DNA of 64,000 nt from Achromobacter xylosoxidans (GTDB lineage: Bacteria; Pseudomonadota; Gammaproteobacteria; Burkholderiales; Burkholderiaceae_B), in assembly GCF_014490035.1 (NCBI RefSeq), contig NZ_CP061008.1, positions 992,001 through 1,056,000 on the forward strand, given 5' to 3'. Below the pieces are notes generated by a model. The model worked only from the letters and a program-made list of their open reading frames with translations, was not told the DNA's origin and did not search any database. Shown one piece after another: positions 17,774 to 26,238 of the stretch. Position 1 is the first letter of the stretch, and every line of letters starts with the position of its first letter. The position numbers and the translations under genes are program-made.

Positions 17774-19444
17774 TCAGGCGCGGCCCGTGGCGCGGCTGAC
17801 GGCCGCGGTGACGGCGCCGGGGGCGAAAGCGCGCCAGCGGGCGGTGATGTGCTGGTCGGGGCGGATCAGGTAAGCCGTGCCGGCTTGCGCGTCATAGCGC
17901 TTGCCCAGGCAGCCTTCGCGGTCCGTGACGCAAGCCAGTTCCTTGGGCAGCGCGGACAGGTCGCATTGCGGGCTGGCGACCAGCACGGCCTTCACCGGCA
18001 CGGGCGCCATGCGCAGGGCCTGCAGGGCGATCAGCGTCTCGCGGTCGGGCAGGGAGTCGCCACAGAAGAGCGCCAGCACGAATTCGCCGTCCAGCTGCGC
18101 CAGCCACCAATCCTGCGCGTTCACGGGGGCGTCCAGAGCGACCGCGCCCGGCACCATGCGGCCGCTGAAGGCGTCGGTGTCCGGCGTGTTCAGCGGTGAA
18201 CCGGCGTAGGTCGCGGGCAGCGACAGGCGGCCGCTGTTGACCAGCGAGCGCGCGAACGGATGGGTCTTGGCCAGGTTCAGCACCGCGTTGCGGAAGTTGC
18301 GGCTGATGTCGCTCTTGGGCGTGATGAAGTCGGTGGCGCGCGAGGAGTTCAGGATGTTCTCGTCGGCGGCGTATTCGCGCTCGACGGCGTAGCTGTCGAT
18401 CAGCGTCTCGGGCGCCTGGCCGGCTAGCACCAGCTTCAGTTTCCAGGCCAGGTTCTCCGCGTCCTGCACGCCGCTGTTGGCGCCGCGGGCGCCGAACGGC
18501 GATACGCGGTGCGCGGAGTCGCCGGCGAAGACGACACGGCCGTGGCGGAACTTGTCCATGCGTTCGCACGCGAAGGTATAGACGCTGACCCATTCCAGCT
18601 CGAAGCGCGCGTCGGGGCCCAGCAGTGCGCGGATGCGCGGCAGCACGTTTTCAGGCTTGACGGCCTCGACCGGGTCGGCGTTCCAGCCCAGCTGGAAGTC
18701 GATGCGCCAGACATTGTCGGGCTGGCGATGCAGCAGCACGGACTGGTTGGGATGGAAGGGCGGGTCGAACCAGAACCAGCGCTCGGTCGGGAAGTCTGCC
18801 TGCATCTTGACGTCGGCGATGAGGAAGCGGTCGCGGAAGATGCGGCCATGGCTTTCCTGGCCGATCAGCTTGCGCACCGGCGAACGCGCGCCGTCGCAGG
18901 CGATCAACCAGTCGGCATGCAAGGCATACGCGCCGTCCGGGGTCTCCACGTTCAGGACCACGCCGTCATCGCGCTGTTCCAGGCCGACAACTTTGTTCTT
19001 CCAGCGCAGATCGATATTGGGTTCCTGGCGCGCCTGCTCGTACAGATAGCCTTCGGCGTAGTACTGCTGCAGGTTGATGAACGCCGGGCGGCGGTGGCCG
19101 GGTTCGGGCAGCAGGTCGAAGCGCCAGACTTCCTGCTCGCGGAAAAAGACCTTGCCCACGTTCCAGGACACGCCCTTGTCGATCATGCGCTGACCCACGC
19201 CCAGGCGGTCCCAGATCTCCAGCGTGCGCTTGGAGAAGCAGATGGCGCGGGAGCCGGTCGACAGGCGGAAGTCGTCGTCCAGCACCACCACGCGCACGCC
19301 CTGGCGCGCCAGGTCCAGCGCCGTGGTCAGGCCGACCGGGCCGGCTCCCACCACCACCACCTGATGGCGCGCCAGCTCGCTGGCGGCCTGGTCGGCGTGT
19401 TTTTCATAGGCGAATTCCATCGCCTGAAAGTCGATGTCTCCCAC
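17774..19444 (-). CDS. FAD-dependent aromatic hydroxylase (MhaA/MhpA-like)
   Basis: 556 residues starting at a GTG (19444-19442) with AGGAG seven bases ahead. Class A flavin monooxygenase: Rossmann motif VVGAGPVGLTTALDLA near residue 30, the DG motif LIACDGARSPVRK, and the second FAD motif VVFAGDSAHRVSPFGARG. A thioredoxin-like C-terminal domain ends the protein, as in MhpA and PobA relatives. Because it neighbours hmgA and fahA and carries the small partner gene, the likely reaction is 3-hydroxyphenylacetate to homogentisate. Another phenol, such as a hydroxyphenylpropionate, is possible; sequence alone does not decide. Confidence 0.85.
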   Translation of the reverse strand: MGDIDFQAMEFAYEKHADQAASELARHQVVVVGAGPVGLTTALDLARQGVRVVVLDDDFRLSTGSRAICFSKRTLEIWDRLGVGQRMIDKGVSWNVGKVFFREQEVWRFDLLPEPGHRRPAFINLQQYYAEGYLYEQARQEPNIDLRWKNKVVGLEQRDDGVVLNVETPDGAYALHADWLIACDGARSPVRKLIGQESHGRIFRDRFLIADVKMQADFPTERWFWFDPPFHPNQSVLLHRQPDNVWRIDFQLGWNADPVEAVKPENVLPRIRALLGPDARFELEWVSVYTFACERMDKFRHGRVVFAGDSAHRVSPFGARGANSGVQDAENLAWKLKLVLAGQAPETLIDSYAVEREYAADENILNSSRATDFITPKSDISRNFRNAVLNLAKTHPFARSLVNSGRLSLPATYAGSPLNTPDTDAFSGRMVPGAVALDAPVNAQDWWLAQLDGEFVLALFCGDSLPDRETLIALQALRMAPVPVKAVLVASPQCDLSALPKELACVTDREGCLGKRYDAQAGTAYLIRPDQHITARWRAFAPGAVTAAVSRATGRA

Positions 19445-19487
19445 GGTTGTCTCCTGTGTGGGTCATATTGTTTTTATGTCGCGAAGC

Positions 19488-19510
19488 CGCGCGCCGCCTT
19501 GCGGCGCGCG
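19488..19510. terminator. GC hairpin between metallo-hydrolase and hydroxylase genes
   Basis: A 10-bp stem (cgcgcgccgc 19488-19497, gcggcgcgcg 19501-19510) with a three-base loop lies in the 110-bp gap between two minus-strand genes. No T-run follows. It may stabilise or attenuate the transcript leading into the hydroxylase genes. Confidence 0.4.
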
Positions 19511-19554
19511 ATTACGGTTGCTGCTTGGATGGGCCGTTGGCGGCCCGGCGGGGA

Positions 19555-20508
19555 TCAGCCTTCCAGCTGTGCCCACATTTCCAGGTCGCGCTTGTCGGTC
19601 CAGATGCGCGGGTGGGTGTAGCCGGTGGCTTCGTCATAGGCGCGCGACACGTCGAACGGCATGCAGTGGTCGAAGATCACCCAGTCGCTGTAGCGCGGCT
19701 TCATGAAGTCGTAGACCTCGCGGTAGATGGTCTTCAGGTCCTTGCCTTCGGCCACGCCGCGGTTCACCGCGCCGTACAGGTCGGTCAGGAAGGCGCGCGT
19801 GCCGGCCAGGCCCTGACGCACTTCAGTGGCGTTCTTCAAGGCGGGGCCGCGTCCCGGCACCATCTTCTCGGCTTCGAAGCTCGACAGCGCGTCCAGCGTG
19901 CTGGGCCAGTCGCGGAAGTAGGCGTCGCCGCAGTAGGGGGTGGACTGGTATTCGACCAGGTCGCCGGCGAACAGGATCTTCTGCTCGGGCAGCCAGGCGA
20001 TGGTGTCGCCCTTGGTGTGGCCGCGACCCACTTGCAGCAGCTTGACTTCCAGGTTGCCCAGGTTGACGGTCATTTCGCCCTTGAACGTCATCGTCGGCCA
20101 GACCAGGCCAGGCGGAATCGATTCGGCGTTACGGAACAGGCGGGGGAAACGGCCGATCTCGCTGGCCTTGTCCTGTTCGCCGCGTTCGGCGATCAGGTCG
20201 TAGGTGTCGCGGCTGGCCAGGATTTCCTGGGCGTTGTAGGCCGACGCGCCGAACACGCGCACGGCGTGATAGTGCGACAGCAGGATGTACTTGATGGGCT
20301 TGTCCGTGACTTCGCGGATGCGGCGGATCACGTCTTGCGCCATGACCGGGGTGGCCTGGGTGTCGACCACCATGACGGCCTCGTCGCCGATGATCACGCC
20401 CGTGTTGGGGTCGCCTTCGGCCGTGTAGGCATAGGCGTTGTCGGACAGTTTTTCGAACGAGACGACCTTGTCGTCCAGGTCGGCGTGCGAGGCGAATTGC
20501 TTGCTCAT
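19555..20508 (-). CDS. Divergent MBL-fold metallo-hydrolase
   Basis: 317 residues from the ATG at 20508 (AGGAG just upstream). It has the beta-lactamase fold order: VMVVDTQATPVMA strand, the HxHxDH-like segment LLSHYHAVRVFGAS, then VGRGHTKGDTIAWLP and ILFAGDLVEY. The usual HxHxDH is changed to H-Y-H-A-V-R, so the Asp and third His that bind the second zinc are missing; one metal site at most is expected. It leads the hydroxylase genes on the minus strand and has a good promoter of its own. A hydrolytic step on a thioester or lactone is possible; the role is unknown. Confidence 0.8.
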   Translation of the reverse strand: MSKQFASHADLDDKVVSFEKLSDNAYAYTAEGDPNTGVIIGDEAVMVVDTQATPVMAQDVIRRIREVTDKPIKYILLSHYHAVRVFGASAYNAQEILASRDTYDLIAERGEQDKASEIGRFPRLFRNAESIPPGLVWPTMTFKGEMTVNLGNLEVKLLQVGRGHTKGDTIAWLPEQKILFAGDLVEYQSTPYCGDAYFRDWPSTLDALSSFEAEKMVPGRGPALKNATEVRQGLAGTRAFLTDLYGAVNRGVAEGKDLKTIYREVYDFMKPRYSDWVIFDHCMPFDVSRAYDEATGYTHPRIWTDKRDLEMWAQLEG

Positions 20509-20550
20509 GGAGGCTCCTTCCACTTTTATAGGAATAGGGTGTGTGGAAGG

Positions 20551-20579
20551 AATATAGCCCGGCGTTAGTTTTCGTGCAA
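20551..20579 (-). promoter_or_regulatory. Sigma70-type promoter for the metallo-hydrolase/hydroxylase genes
   Basis: On the minus strand TTGCAC (20579-20574) and TATATT (20556-20551) are separated by exactly 17 bp, a near-consensus promoter. The transcript would start near 20544, about 36 bases before the ATG at 20508. It is the best promoter seen in the window. Confidence 0.75.
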
Positions 20580-20591
20580 TACGTTTGCTAT

Positions 20592-20609
20592 AAACAAATG
20601 GTCTTGTTT
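20592..20609. promoter_or_regulatory. Inverted repeat AAACAA-N6-TTGTTT upstream of the promoter
   Basis: Perfect 6-bp arms (20592-20597 and 20604-20609) centred about 25 bases upstream of the -35 box of the minus-strand promoter. The position, just upstream of -35, suits an activator, for example the LysR protein of the cluster; a repressor cannot be excluded. Confidence 0.45.
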
Positions 20610-20647
20610 TTACAGGGATTTCCCGCGGATTTCAGCGGTGTCAGCGG

Positions 20648-21475
20648 TCAATTCCTTTGGCATTTCGGGCAATAGTAGGTGGCACGCTGCCCTTGGACGA
20701 TGCGCCGTATCGGGATGGCGCAGACCCGGCAGGGCTGACCCTCGCGTTCGTAGACGGCGGCGTGGATCTCGAAGTAGGCGCCCGGCTCGCCGGTGGCCCC
20801 GACATAGTCGCGCAGCGTGCTGCCGCCCGAGGTCAGGGCATCGGCCAGGGTGGCGCGCACCATCTCGGCCAGGCGTTCGCAGCGGGCCGGCGACAGCTTG
20901 TTGGCCGGCGTCTTGGGATTGATGCGGGCGCGGAACAGGCTTTCCGACGCATAGATATTGCCCACGCCCACCACCGCCATGCCGGCAAGCAGCACCTGCT
21001 TGATGGCAGCGCCGTGGTTCTTGAAGTGGCGGTGCAGCCAGGCGCCGTCGAAGCGCGGGTCGAAGGGTTCGATGCCCAGCTTGGCCAGCAGGGGATGGGC
21101 CTCTATGGGGCCGTCGGATTCGGGGTGCCACAGCACCGCGCCGAAGCGCCGCGGGTCGTGCAGGCGCAGTACCGCTTGCTCGAAGACCCATTCGACATGG
21201 TCGTGCTTGCGCAGGAATTCGCCGGGCGCGACGCTGCGCAGCGACCCCGACATGCCCAGATGCACGATCTGGGTGCCGTGTTCGAACCGCAGCAGCAGGT
21301 ACTTGCCGCGGCGCGCGCATTCCAGCACGGCGCGGCCGGCGACCTGCGCTGGCAGATCCTGCGGGATCGGCCAGCGCATGCGGGATTCATGGATGACCAG
21401 CCGCGTCAGCGTCCGGCCGGTGATGACGGCGTCGATTCCCCGACGCGTGGTTTCGACTTCAGGCAGTTCCGGCAT
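20648..21475 (-). CDS. mutM: Formamidopyrimidine-DNA glycosylase
   Basis: 275 residues. Base-excision repair enzyme removing 8-oxoguanine and formamidopyrimidines, with AP-lyase activity. The mature N-terminal proline nucleophile is in MPELPEVETT, which fixes the start at 21475 despite an open frame upstream. The helix-two-turn-helix region and KQVLLAGMAVVGVGNIY are typical, and the C-terminal zinc finger is present as CRVC...CPKC. Lies 61 bp from the divergent TPR protein gene, the usual arrangement in this group. Confidence 0.97.
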   Translation of the reverse strand: MPELPEVETTRRGIDAVITGRTLTRLVIHESRMRWPIPQDLPAQVAGRAVLECARRGKYLLLRFEHGTQIVHLGMSGSLRSVAPGEFLRKHDHVEWVFEQAVLRLHDPRRFGAVLWHPESDGPIEAHPLLAKLGIEPFDPRFDGAWLHRHFKNHGAAIKQVLLAGMAVVGVGNIYASESLFRARINPKTPANKLSPARCERLAEMVRATLADALTSGGSTLRDYVGATGEPGAYFEIHAAVYEREGQPCRVCAIPIRRIVQGQRATYYCPKCQRN

Positions 21476-21536
21476 GAGCCAGTGTAAGATCATTAATTGC
21501 GTGTACGAAGATTGTGCCATCAACCGGACGGGCCGC

Positions 21537-23360
21537 GTGAAGTCGTCTTTCAAACCTATAAATATCGGGATCGCCGCGCTAGCGCTTGCGCTGGCAGCAA
21601 TATTGACCCCGCCGGCCCAGGCCGCCGACAGCCGGACGCGCGATGCGACCGGGCCCAGGATGGCGCCCCAGAGCCGCCACCCTGAAACCGAAGTCATCCG
21701 GCTGCGCCCCGGGCAGTTGCCCTATGTCTCGCTGACCGCGGACATCTTTTATCGCGTGCTCGCGTCCGAGATCGCCGCGCAGCGCGGTATGTACGGTTCC
21801 GCGGCGACCACCATGCTGGGCCTGGCGCGGGATACCGGTGATCCACGCCTGGCCCGCCGCGCCCTGGAATTCCAGTTGGCCGGCGGTAACCTGCCGGGCG
21901 CGTTGGACGCGGCCCGGGTCTGGGCGCGCCTGTCTCCCAATGACGTCGAGGCCAGTTCCACCGAGCTGGCGCTGGCCGCGGCCAACGGCCAGACCAAGGG
22001 TCTGTCGCAGGCCTTGCGCAACCGCATCGATTCCTCGCGCGACAAGCCGGCCGCCATTGGCCAGGCGCTGGCCGTGCTGAGCCGGTTGAACGACCGCCGC
22101 CTGGCCTTGCGCATCCTGGATGAATCGTTGAGCGACAACGTGCGCAAGCTGCCGGCCGCGCACTTGGCGTTGGCGGATGTGGCTTCCGCCTCTGGCGACT
22201 ACACCCGCGCCGCGCAGGAGTCCCGAGCGGCCCTGGCGGCGGATCCCAAGTCGGAGCCCGCGGCTCTGCGCGTGCTGGAGTACGGCTACAAGGTGGACCC
22301 GCAGCGCGCGCAGACCGAGGCGCGCGCCTACATCGCCCGCAACCCCAACTCCCGCAAGGTGCGCCTGATGCTGGCCGGCCAGTTGGCCGACAGCGGCGAC
22401 TACAACGGCGCGTTGTCTGAATTGCAGGCCATGTCGCGCCGTTCCCCGGAAGATTTCGACCTCCTGTTCATGCAGGCGCAACTGGCCTACAAGGCCGGGC
22501 AACTGCCGCAGGCCAAGAACCTGCTGCAGCAGTACCTGGACGTGCAGCAGCAGCGCCAGCGCGCTACCGTGCCGGGCGCGACCGACGCCGGCGCCGCCGC
22601 GGCCGATGCCCATGTGCTGCTGGCCCGCATCGCCGAAGACCAGGGGCAATACGACGACGCCATTGCCGAATTGGGCCGCATCGACGATCCGACGCTGCGC
22701 TACTCGGTGCGCATGCGCCAGGCTGCCTTGCGCGCCAAGAGCGGCCGCGTGGACGACGCGCTCGCCATGATCGACGCCGCCGGTCCCCAGGACGAGGAAG
22801 AGCGCACGCTGGGCGTGCTGACCAAGGCCCAGATCCTGCGCGACGCCGACCGCGTGCAGCAGGCGGTGTCAGTGTTGGAAGCGGCCGATCAGGCGCTCCC
22901 CGACACGGTCGAGATCAAATACGAACTGGCCATGCTGTACGAGCGCCAGAACCGCCTGGCTGACCTGGAACGCATGCTGCGGCAGGTCATCGCGCTGGAC
23001 CCGGATCATGCGCATGCCTATAACGCGCTGGGCTACACCCTGGCCGACCACAACCAGCGCCTGCCCGAGGCCCTGGATCTGATTACGCAAGCGCTGGAGC
23101 TTGCGCCCAACGATCCGTTCATCCTCGACAGCATGGGCTGGGTCAAGTACCGCATGGGCGATTCGGCGGCCGCCGCCGACTACCTGCGGCGCGCCTACAG
23201 CGTGCGTCCGGAAGCCGACATTGCCGCCCACTTGGCTGAAGTCCTCTGGACCCAGGGCAAGCGCGACCAAGCCGTCGAATTGCTGCGCGCCGCGGTGTCC
23301 AAGGATCCCAAGAACAAGACCGTTCAGGACGTTGCCAAGCGCCTGGGGATCAGCCTGTGA
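21537..23360 (+). CDS. TPR-repeat protein, exported
   Basis: 607 residues from the GTG at 21537, which gives a standard signal peptide (KPINIGIAALALALAAIL then PAQA|AD); the frame is open much further upstream through the mutM antisense strand. The mature part is built of tetratricopeptide repeats: clear units include the AHAYNALGYTLAD and FILDSMGWVKYRMGD segments near residues 490-550 and AEVLWTQGKRDQAVELLR near the end. Gln-rich stretch QQYLDVQQQRQR at about 340. Translation is coupled to lolB (GTGA overlap). Similar genes precede lolB in related bacteria. Probably a periplasmic or outer-membrane-associated scaffold; partner unknown. Confidence 0.88.
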   Translation: MKSSFKPINIGIAALALALAAILTPPAQAADSRTRDATGPRMAPQSRHPETEVIRLRPGQLPYVSLTADIFYRVLASEIAAQRGMYGSAATTMLGLARDTGDPRLARRALEFQLAGGNLPGALDAARVWARLSPNDVEASSTELALAAANGQTKGLSQALRNRIDSSRDKPAAIGQALAVLSRLNDRRLALRILDESLSDNVRKLPAAHLALADVASASGDYTRAAQESRAALAADPKSEPAALRVLEYGYKVDPQRAQTEARAYIARNPNSRKVRLMLAGQLADSGDYNGALSELQAMSRRSPEDFDLLFMQAQLAYKAGQLPQAKNLLQQYLDVQQQRQRATVPGATDAGAAAADAHVLLARIAEDQGQYDDAIAELGRIDDPTLRYSVRMRQAALRAKSGRVDDALAMIDAAGPQDEEERTLGVLTKAQILRDADRVQQAVSVLEAADQALPDTVEIKYELAMLYERQNRLADLERMLRQVIALDPDHAHAYNALGYTLADHNQRLPEALDLITQALELAPNDPFILDSMGWVKYRMGDSAAAADYLRRAYSVRPEADIAAHLAEVLWTQGKRDQAVELLRAAVSKDPKNKTVQDVAKRLGISL

Positions 23361-23956
23361 CCGCAGTGTTTCAACGTGCGCTCGGCGCCGCCGCGCCGCT
23401 GCGCTGGTTCCTGATGGCGATGCTGGCGGCGACGCTGGCCGCCTGCACCACGCCCAAGCCGATTGAAGGCGCCAGCGCCGACGCGTTTTCGCGTATCGGC
23501 CGCTTCGCCATCACCGTCAACGAGGAAAGCGGCAAGCAGAACGCCGTGCAGGGCGGCTTCTCGTGGTCTGACGATGGCCGCCACTATGTGCTGGACTTGA
23601 CCAATCCCCTGGGCTCGACCGAGGCGCGGGTGGAAGGACGGCCCGGCGCGGCCAGTCTGACCAAGGCCGACGGCACCCGTCTGGTTGCCGACAACCCCGA
23701 TGCCCTGGCTGCGGAAGCGCTGGGCAGCAGCATGCCCGTGTCCGGGCTGCGCGACTGGTTGCGCGGTAAGCTGGCCGCCACGCCCGAAGCGACCGAAGTG
23801 TCGCGCGATGAACTGGGCCGCCCGGCGGCTTTCGAGCAGGGCGGCTGGCGCGCGCGGCTCTCGCGCTACGACACGCTAGGTCCCCAATTGCTGGTGCTGG
23901 AACGCCTGGAGCCGGGCCGGCGCATCATGCTGCGCCTGGTCGTCAATCAGCCTTGA
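23357..23956 (+). CDS. lolB: Outer-membrane lipoprotein LolB
   Basis: 199 residues starting at GTG 23357 and overlapping the preceding stop (GTGA). The signal peptide ends in the lipobox LAAC (Cys about residue 30). LolB receives lipoproteins from LolA and inserts them into the outer membrane. The RIGRFAITVNEES strand and GGFSWSDDGRHYVLDLTNPLG segment match the family. An intrinsic terminator follows immediately, separating it from ispE. Confidence 0.92.
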   Translation: MTAVFQRALGAAAPLRWFLMAMLAATLAACTTPKPIEGASADAFSRIGRFAITVNEESGKQNAVQGGFSWSDDGRHYVLDLTNPLGSTEARVEGRPGAASLTKADGTRLVADNPDALAAEALGSSMPVSGLRDWLRGKLAATPEATEVSRDELGRPAAFEQGGWRARLSRYDTLGPQLLVLERLEPGRRIMLRLVVNQP

Positions 23957-23982
23957 ATAGCGGGCCGTCGTGGCCCGGAATC

Positions 23983-24020
23983 AGCGGTCGCCCGGTAAAA
24001 TCGGGCGACCGCTTTTTTTT
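23983..24020 (+). terminator. Strong intrinsic terminator between lolB and ispE
   Basis: A 12-bp perfect stem (agcggtcgcccg 23983-23994, cgggcgaccgct 24002-24013) with a 7-base loop, followed by eight Ts (24013-24020). It ends only 12 bases before the GTG start of ispE, which is unusually close. Confidence 0.9.
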
Positions 24021-24032
24021 GTTCGTTCAGCC

Positions 24033-24944
24033 GTGACTCTCTACGACGTACCCGCTCCCGCCAAGCTCAATCTGTTCCTGCACGTCGTAGGCCGGCGCGC
24101 CGACGGTTATCACCTGCTGCAGACCGCCTTCCGCTTTATCGACCTGTGCGACACCTTGCATTTCGATGTGCGCGCCGATGGCGTCATCAGCCGCGCCCAG
24201 GAACTGCCGGGCGTGCCGGAAGAACTGGACCTGACCCTGCGCGCCGCGCATGCGCTCAAGCGGGCCACGGGCACGAAGCAGGGCGTGCAGATCGGACTGG
24301 AAAAACGCATACCGCAAGGTGGAGGGTTGGGCGGAGGCTCGAGCGATGCCGCCTCGGTGCTGATTGCGCTGAACAGGTTGTGGGGCACCGGGCTGTCGCG
24401 GCGCGAACTCATGGCGCTTGCGCTGCCGCTGGGCGCCGATGTACCCGTATTCGTCTTCGGCCAGTCCGCATTTGCCCAGGGCGTCGGCGAAGACCTGACG
24501 GCGGTGACGCTGCCGGATTGCGCGTATCTGGTGGCGCAGCCGGACGCCAGCGTGCCCACGCCACGAATATTTTCCGCACCCGATTTGACAAGGGATTCTT
24601 CTTCCATCACAATAGCGGTCTTTCTTGCTTCGCCTAATTCCCGCTTCGGCAGGAATGATTTGGAGCCGGTGGTCTACCGTCTTTACCCAGAAGTGCTTGG
24701 GGCATCGCGGTGGCTTGCTGAACAGGGAGTCCTTCGTGGAAACCCAGTTCGCATGTCGGGATCTGGTGCGTGTTTATTCGCCGAATTTTCCGAACTCTCC
24801 GAAGCCGTTTTGGCAGAAGCAGAAATATCCGCTATAATGCGCGGCGCTGATAAAACATTCAGCCAAACGCATCCACGGTTTCGGTTAGTGCAGGCATGTA
24901 CTGGGTTAGCTGAACATCCGTTGCGGAATTGGATTGCAAGATAG
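24033..24944 (+). CDS. ispE: 4-diphosphocytidyl-2-C-methyl-D-erythritol kinase
   Basis: 303 residues from the GTG at 24033. GHMP kinase of the MEP isoprenoid pathway. N-terminal PAPAKLNLFLHVVGRRADGYH, the glycine-rich ATP loop PQGGGLGGGSSDAASVL (about residue 95) and the C-terminal VRMSGSGACLFAEF are all present. No Shine-Dalgarno sequence precedes the start; the bases upstream are the T-run of a terminator and TTCGTTCAGCC. It ends one base before a tRNA gene, so the two are probably co-transcribed and separated by tRNA processing. Confidence 0.95.
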   Translation: MTLYDVPAPAKLNLFLHVVGRRADGYHLLQTAFRFIDLCDTLHFDVRADGVISRAQELPGVPEELDLTLRAAHALKRATGTKQGVQIGLEKRIPQGGGLGGGSSDAASVLIALNRLWGTGLSRRELMALALPLGADVPVFVFGQSAFAQGVGEDLTAVTLPDCAYLVAQPDASVPTPRIFSAPDLTRDSSSITIAVFLASPNSRFGRNDLEPVVYRLYPEVLGASRWLAEQGVLRGNPVRMSGSGACLFAEFSELSEAVLAEAEISAIMRGADKTFSQTHPRFRLVQACTGLAEHPLRNWIAR

Positions 24945-24945
24945 T

Positions 24946-25022
24946 TGGGGAGTCGCCAAGCTGGTTAAGGCACCGGATTTTGATTCCGGCATGCGAAGGT
25001 TCGAATCCTTCCTCCCCAGCCA
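24946..25022 (+). tRNA. tRNA-Gln (anticodon TTG)
   Basis: 77 bases including an encoded CCA. Acceptor stem TGGGGAG pairs with CTCCCCA (25012-25018), discriminator G at 25019. The anticodon stem CCGGA/TCCGG encloses the loop TTTTGAT, giving anticodon TTG at 24980-24982. The T-arm has the expected GGTTCGAATCC. It lies between ispE and prs, a conserved order in Bordetella-like genomes. Confidence 0.97.
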
Positions 25023-25033
25023 ACCGAATACAT

Positions 25034-25088
25034 AAAAAAGCTGTTGAACACGCCTGTAAGACACTGGCCCGGGTTCAGCAGCTTTTTT
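25034..25088 (+). terminator. Intrinsic terminator after tRNA-Gln
   Basis: Arms of 16 bases (25034-25049 and 25073-25088) match at 15 of 16 positions around a 23-base loop; the 3' arm ends in six Ts followed by ATTTT. It would end the ispE-tRNA transcript ahead of prs. Confidence 0.8.
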
Positions 25089-25162
25089 ATTTTCCGGGTC
25101 CGCTGGTGCATCACCTCGCATCACCTCGTTAGTGTCTTAAAACGACCATCGCATCATCCATC

Positions 25163-26113
25163 ATGGCAAACGATAGCTTCATGATTTTCACGGGCACCGC
25201 CAACACTCGGCTGGCCGTGGACGTAGTCAACCACCTCGATATGTCCCTGGGCAAGATGACCGTCGGTCGCTTCTCGGACGGCGAAGTGATGGTCGAGATC
25301 AACGAGAATGTGCGCGGCAAGGACGTGTTCGTCCTGCAGCCCACCTGTGCTCCCACCAACGACAACCTGATGGAAATCATGGTGATGGTCGATGCCCTGC
25401 GCCGCGCTTCCGCTGGCCGCATCACCGCCGCCATTCCCTATTTCGGCTATGCCCGCCAGGACCGCCGCCCGCGCTCGGCGCGCGTGGCCATCTCGGCGAA
25501 GGTCGTGGCCAACATGCTGCAAGTGGCTGGCGTCGACCGCGTCCTGACGATGGACCTGCACGCTGACCAGATCCAGGGTTTCTTCGATATCCCCGTGGAC
25601 AACATCTACGCGGGTCCGATCCTGCTGGGCGACATCTGGCGCCGCAATTTCTCGAACCTGGTCGTCGTGTCCCCGGACATCGGCGGCGTGGTGCGGGCCC
25701 GCGCGCTGGCCAAGCAGCTGGAAGCCGATCTGGCCATCATCGACAAGCGCCGTCCGCGCGCCAACGTGTCGGAAGTGATGAACATCATCGGTGAAGTCGA
25801 CGGCCGCACCTGCATCATCATGGACGACATGGTCGACACCGCCGGCACGCTGTGCAAGGCGGCGCAGGCCCTGAAGGACCGCGGCGCCGGCGCCGTTTAC
25901 GCCTATTGCACGCACCCCGTGCTGTCGGGCGGCGCCATCGACCGCATCGAAGCGTCGGAACTGGACGAACTGGTCGTCACCGACACCATTCCGCTCTCCG
26001 AGCAAGGCCAGGCCAGCGGCAAGATCCGCCAGCTGTCGTGCGCCGCGCTGCTGGGCGAGACCATCCTGCGTATCTCGAACGCGGAATCGGTCAGCTCGCT
26101 GTTCGTCGATTAA
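25163..26113 (+). CDS. prs: Ribose-phosphate pyrophosphokinase
   Basis: 316 residues, the normal length of class I PRPP synthases. It makes phosphoribosyl pyrophosphate from ribose 5-phosphate and ATP for nucleotide, histidine and NAD synthesis. Visible are [10 protein letters not shown], the flexible-loop region [14 protein letters not shown], the divalent-cation site [12 protein letters not shown] (about 128-139) and the PRPP-binding loop [11 protein letters not shown]. An extra ATG lies nine bases ahead of nothing conserved, so this start is kept. Upstream gene of the prs-rplY-pth run. Confidence 0.97.
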   Translation: MANDSFMIFTGTANTRLAVDVVNHLDMSLGKMTVGRFSDGEVMVEINENVRGKDVFVLQPTCAPTNDNLMEIMVMVDALRRASAGRITAAIPYFGYARQDRRPRSARVAISAKVVANMLQVAGVDRVLTMDLHADQIQGFFDIPVDNIYAGPILLGDIWRRNFSNLVVVSPDIGGVVRARALAKQLEADLAIIDKRRPRANVSEVMNIIGEVDGRTCIIMDDMVDTAGTLCKAAQALKDRGAGAVYAYCTHPVLSGGAIDRIEASELDELVVTDTIPLSEQGQASGKIRQLSCAALLGETILRISNAESVSSLFVD

Positions 26114-26221
26114 GACGCAGCGTCCCCTCGGACGGGTAGTCCGGGTACAGAGTTTTGCGCCTTGCTGGTCGCGGCAAGGGGCAACCAACACGGCGCGCAT
26201 TTCGCGTGCCGTGCACTAATC

Positions 26222-26238
26222 GGCGAAGCCTCTTCGCC
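26222..26238 (+). promoter_or_regulatory. Hairpin in the leader of rplY
   Basis: ggcgaag (26222-26228) pairs with cttcgcc (26232-26238) around a 3-base loop, followed by ATTTATTGTTTTTGGAG, which includes the rplY ribosome-binding site. Two further short dyads lie upstream in the same 148-bp spacer (ccttgc/gcaagg near 26160-26180 and cacggc/gccgtg near 26190-26213). It could be a prs terminator, an attenuator or an L25 autoregulatory leader. Confidence 0.45.

Noticed and set aside
23970..24032. Upstream extension of ispE to a GTG at 23970
   Set aside because: It would translate through the terminator stem and is not conserved; IspE proteins begin close to the PAPAKLNLFL motif.
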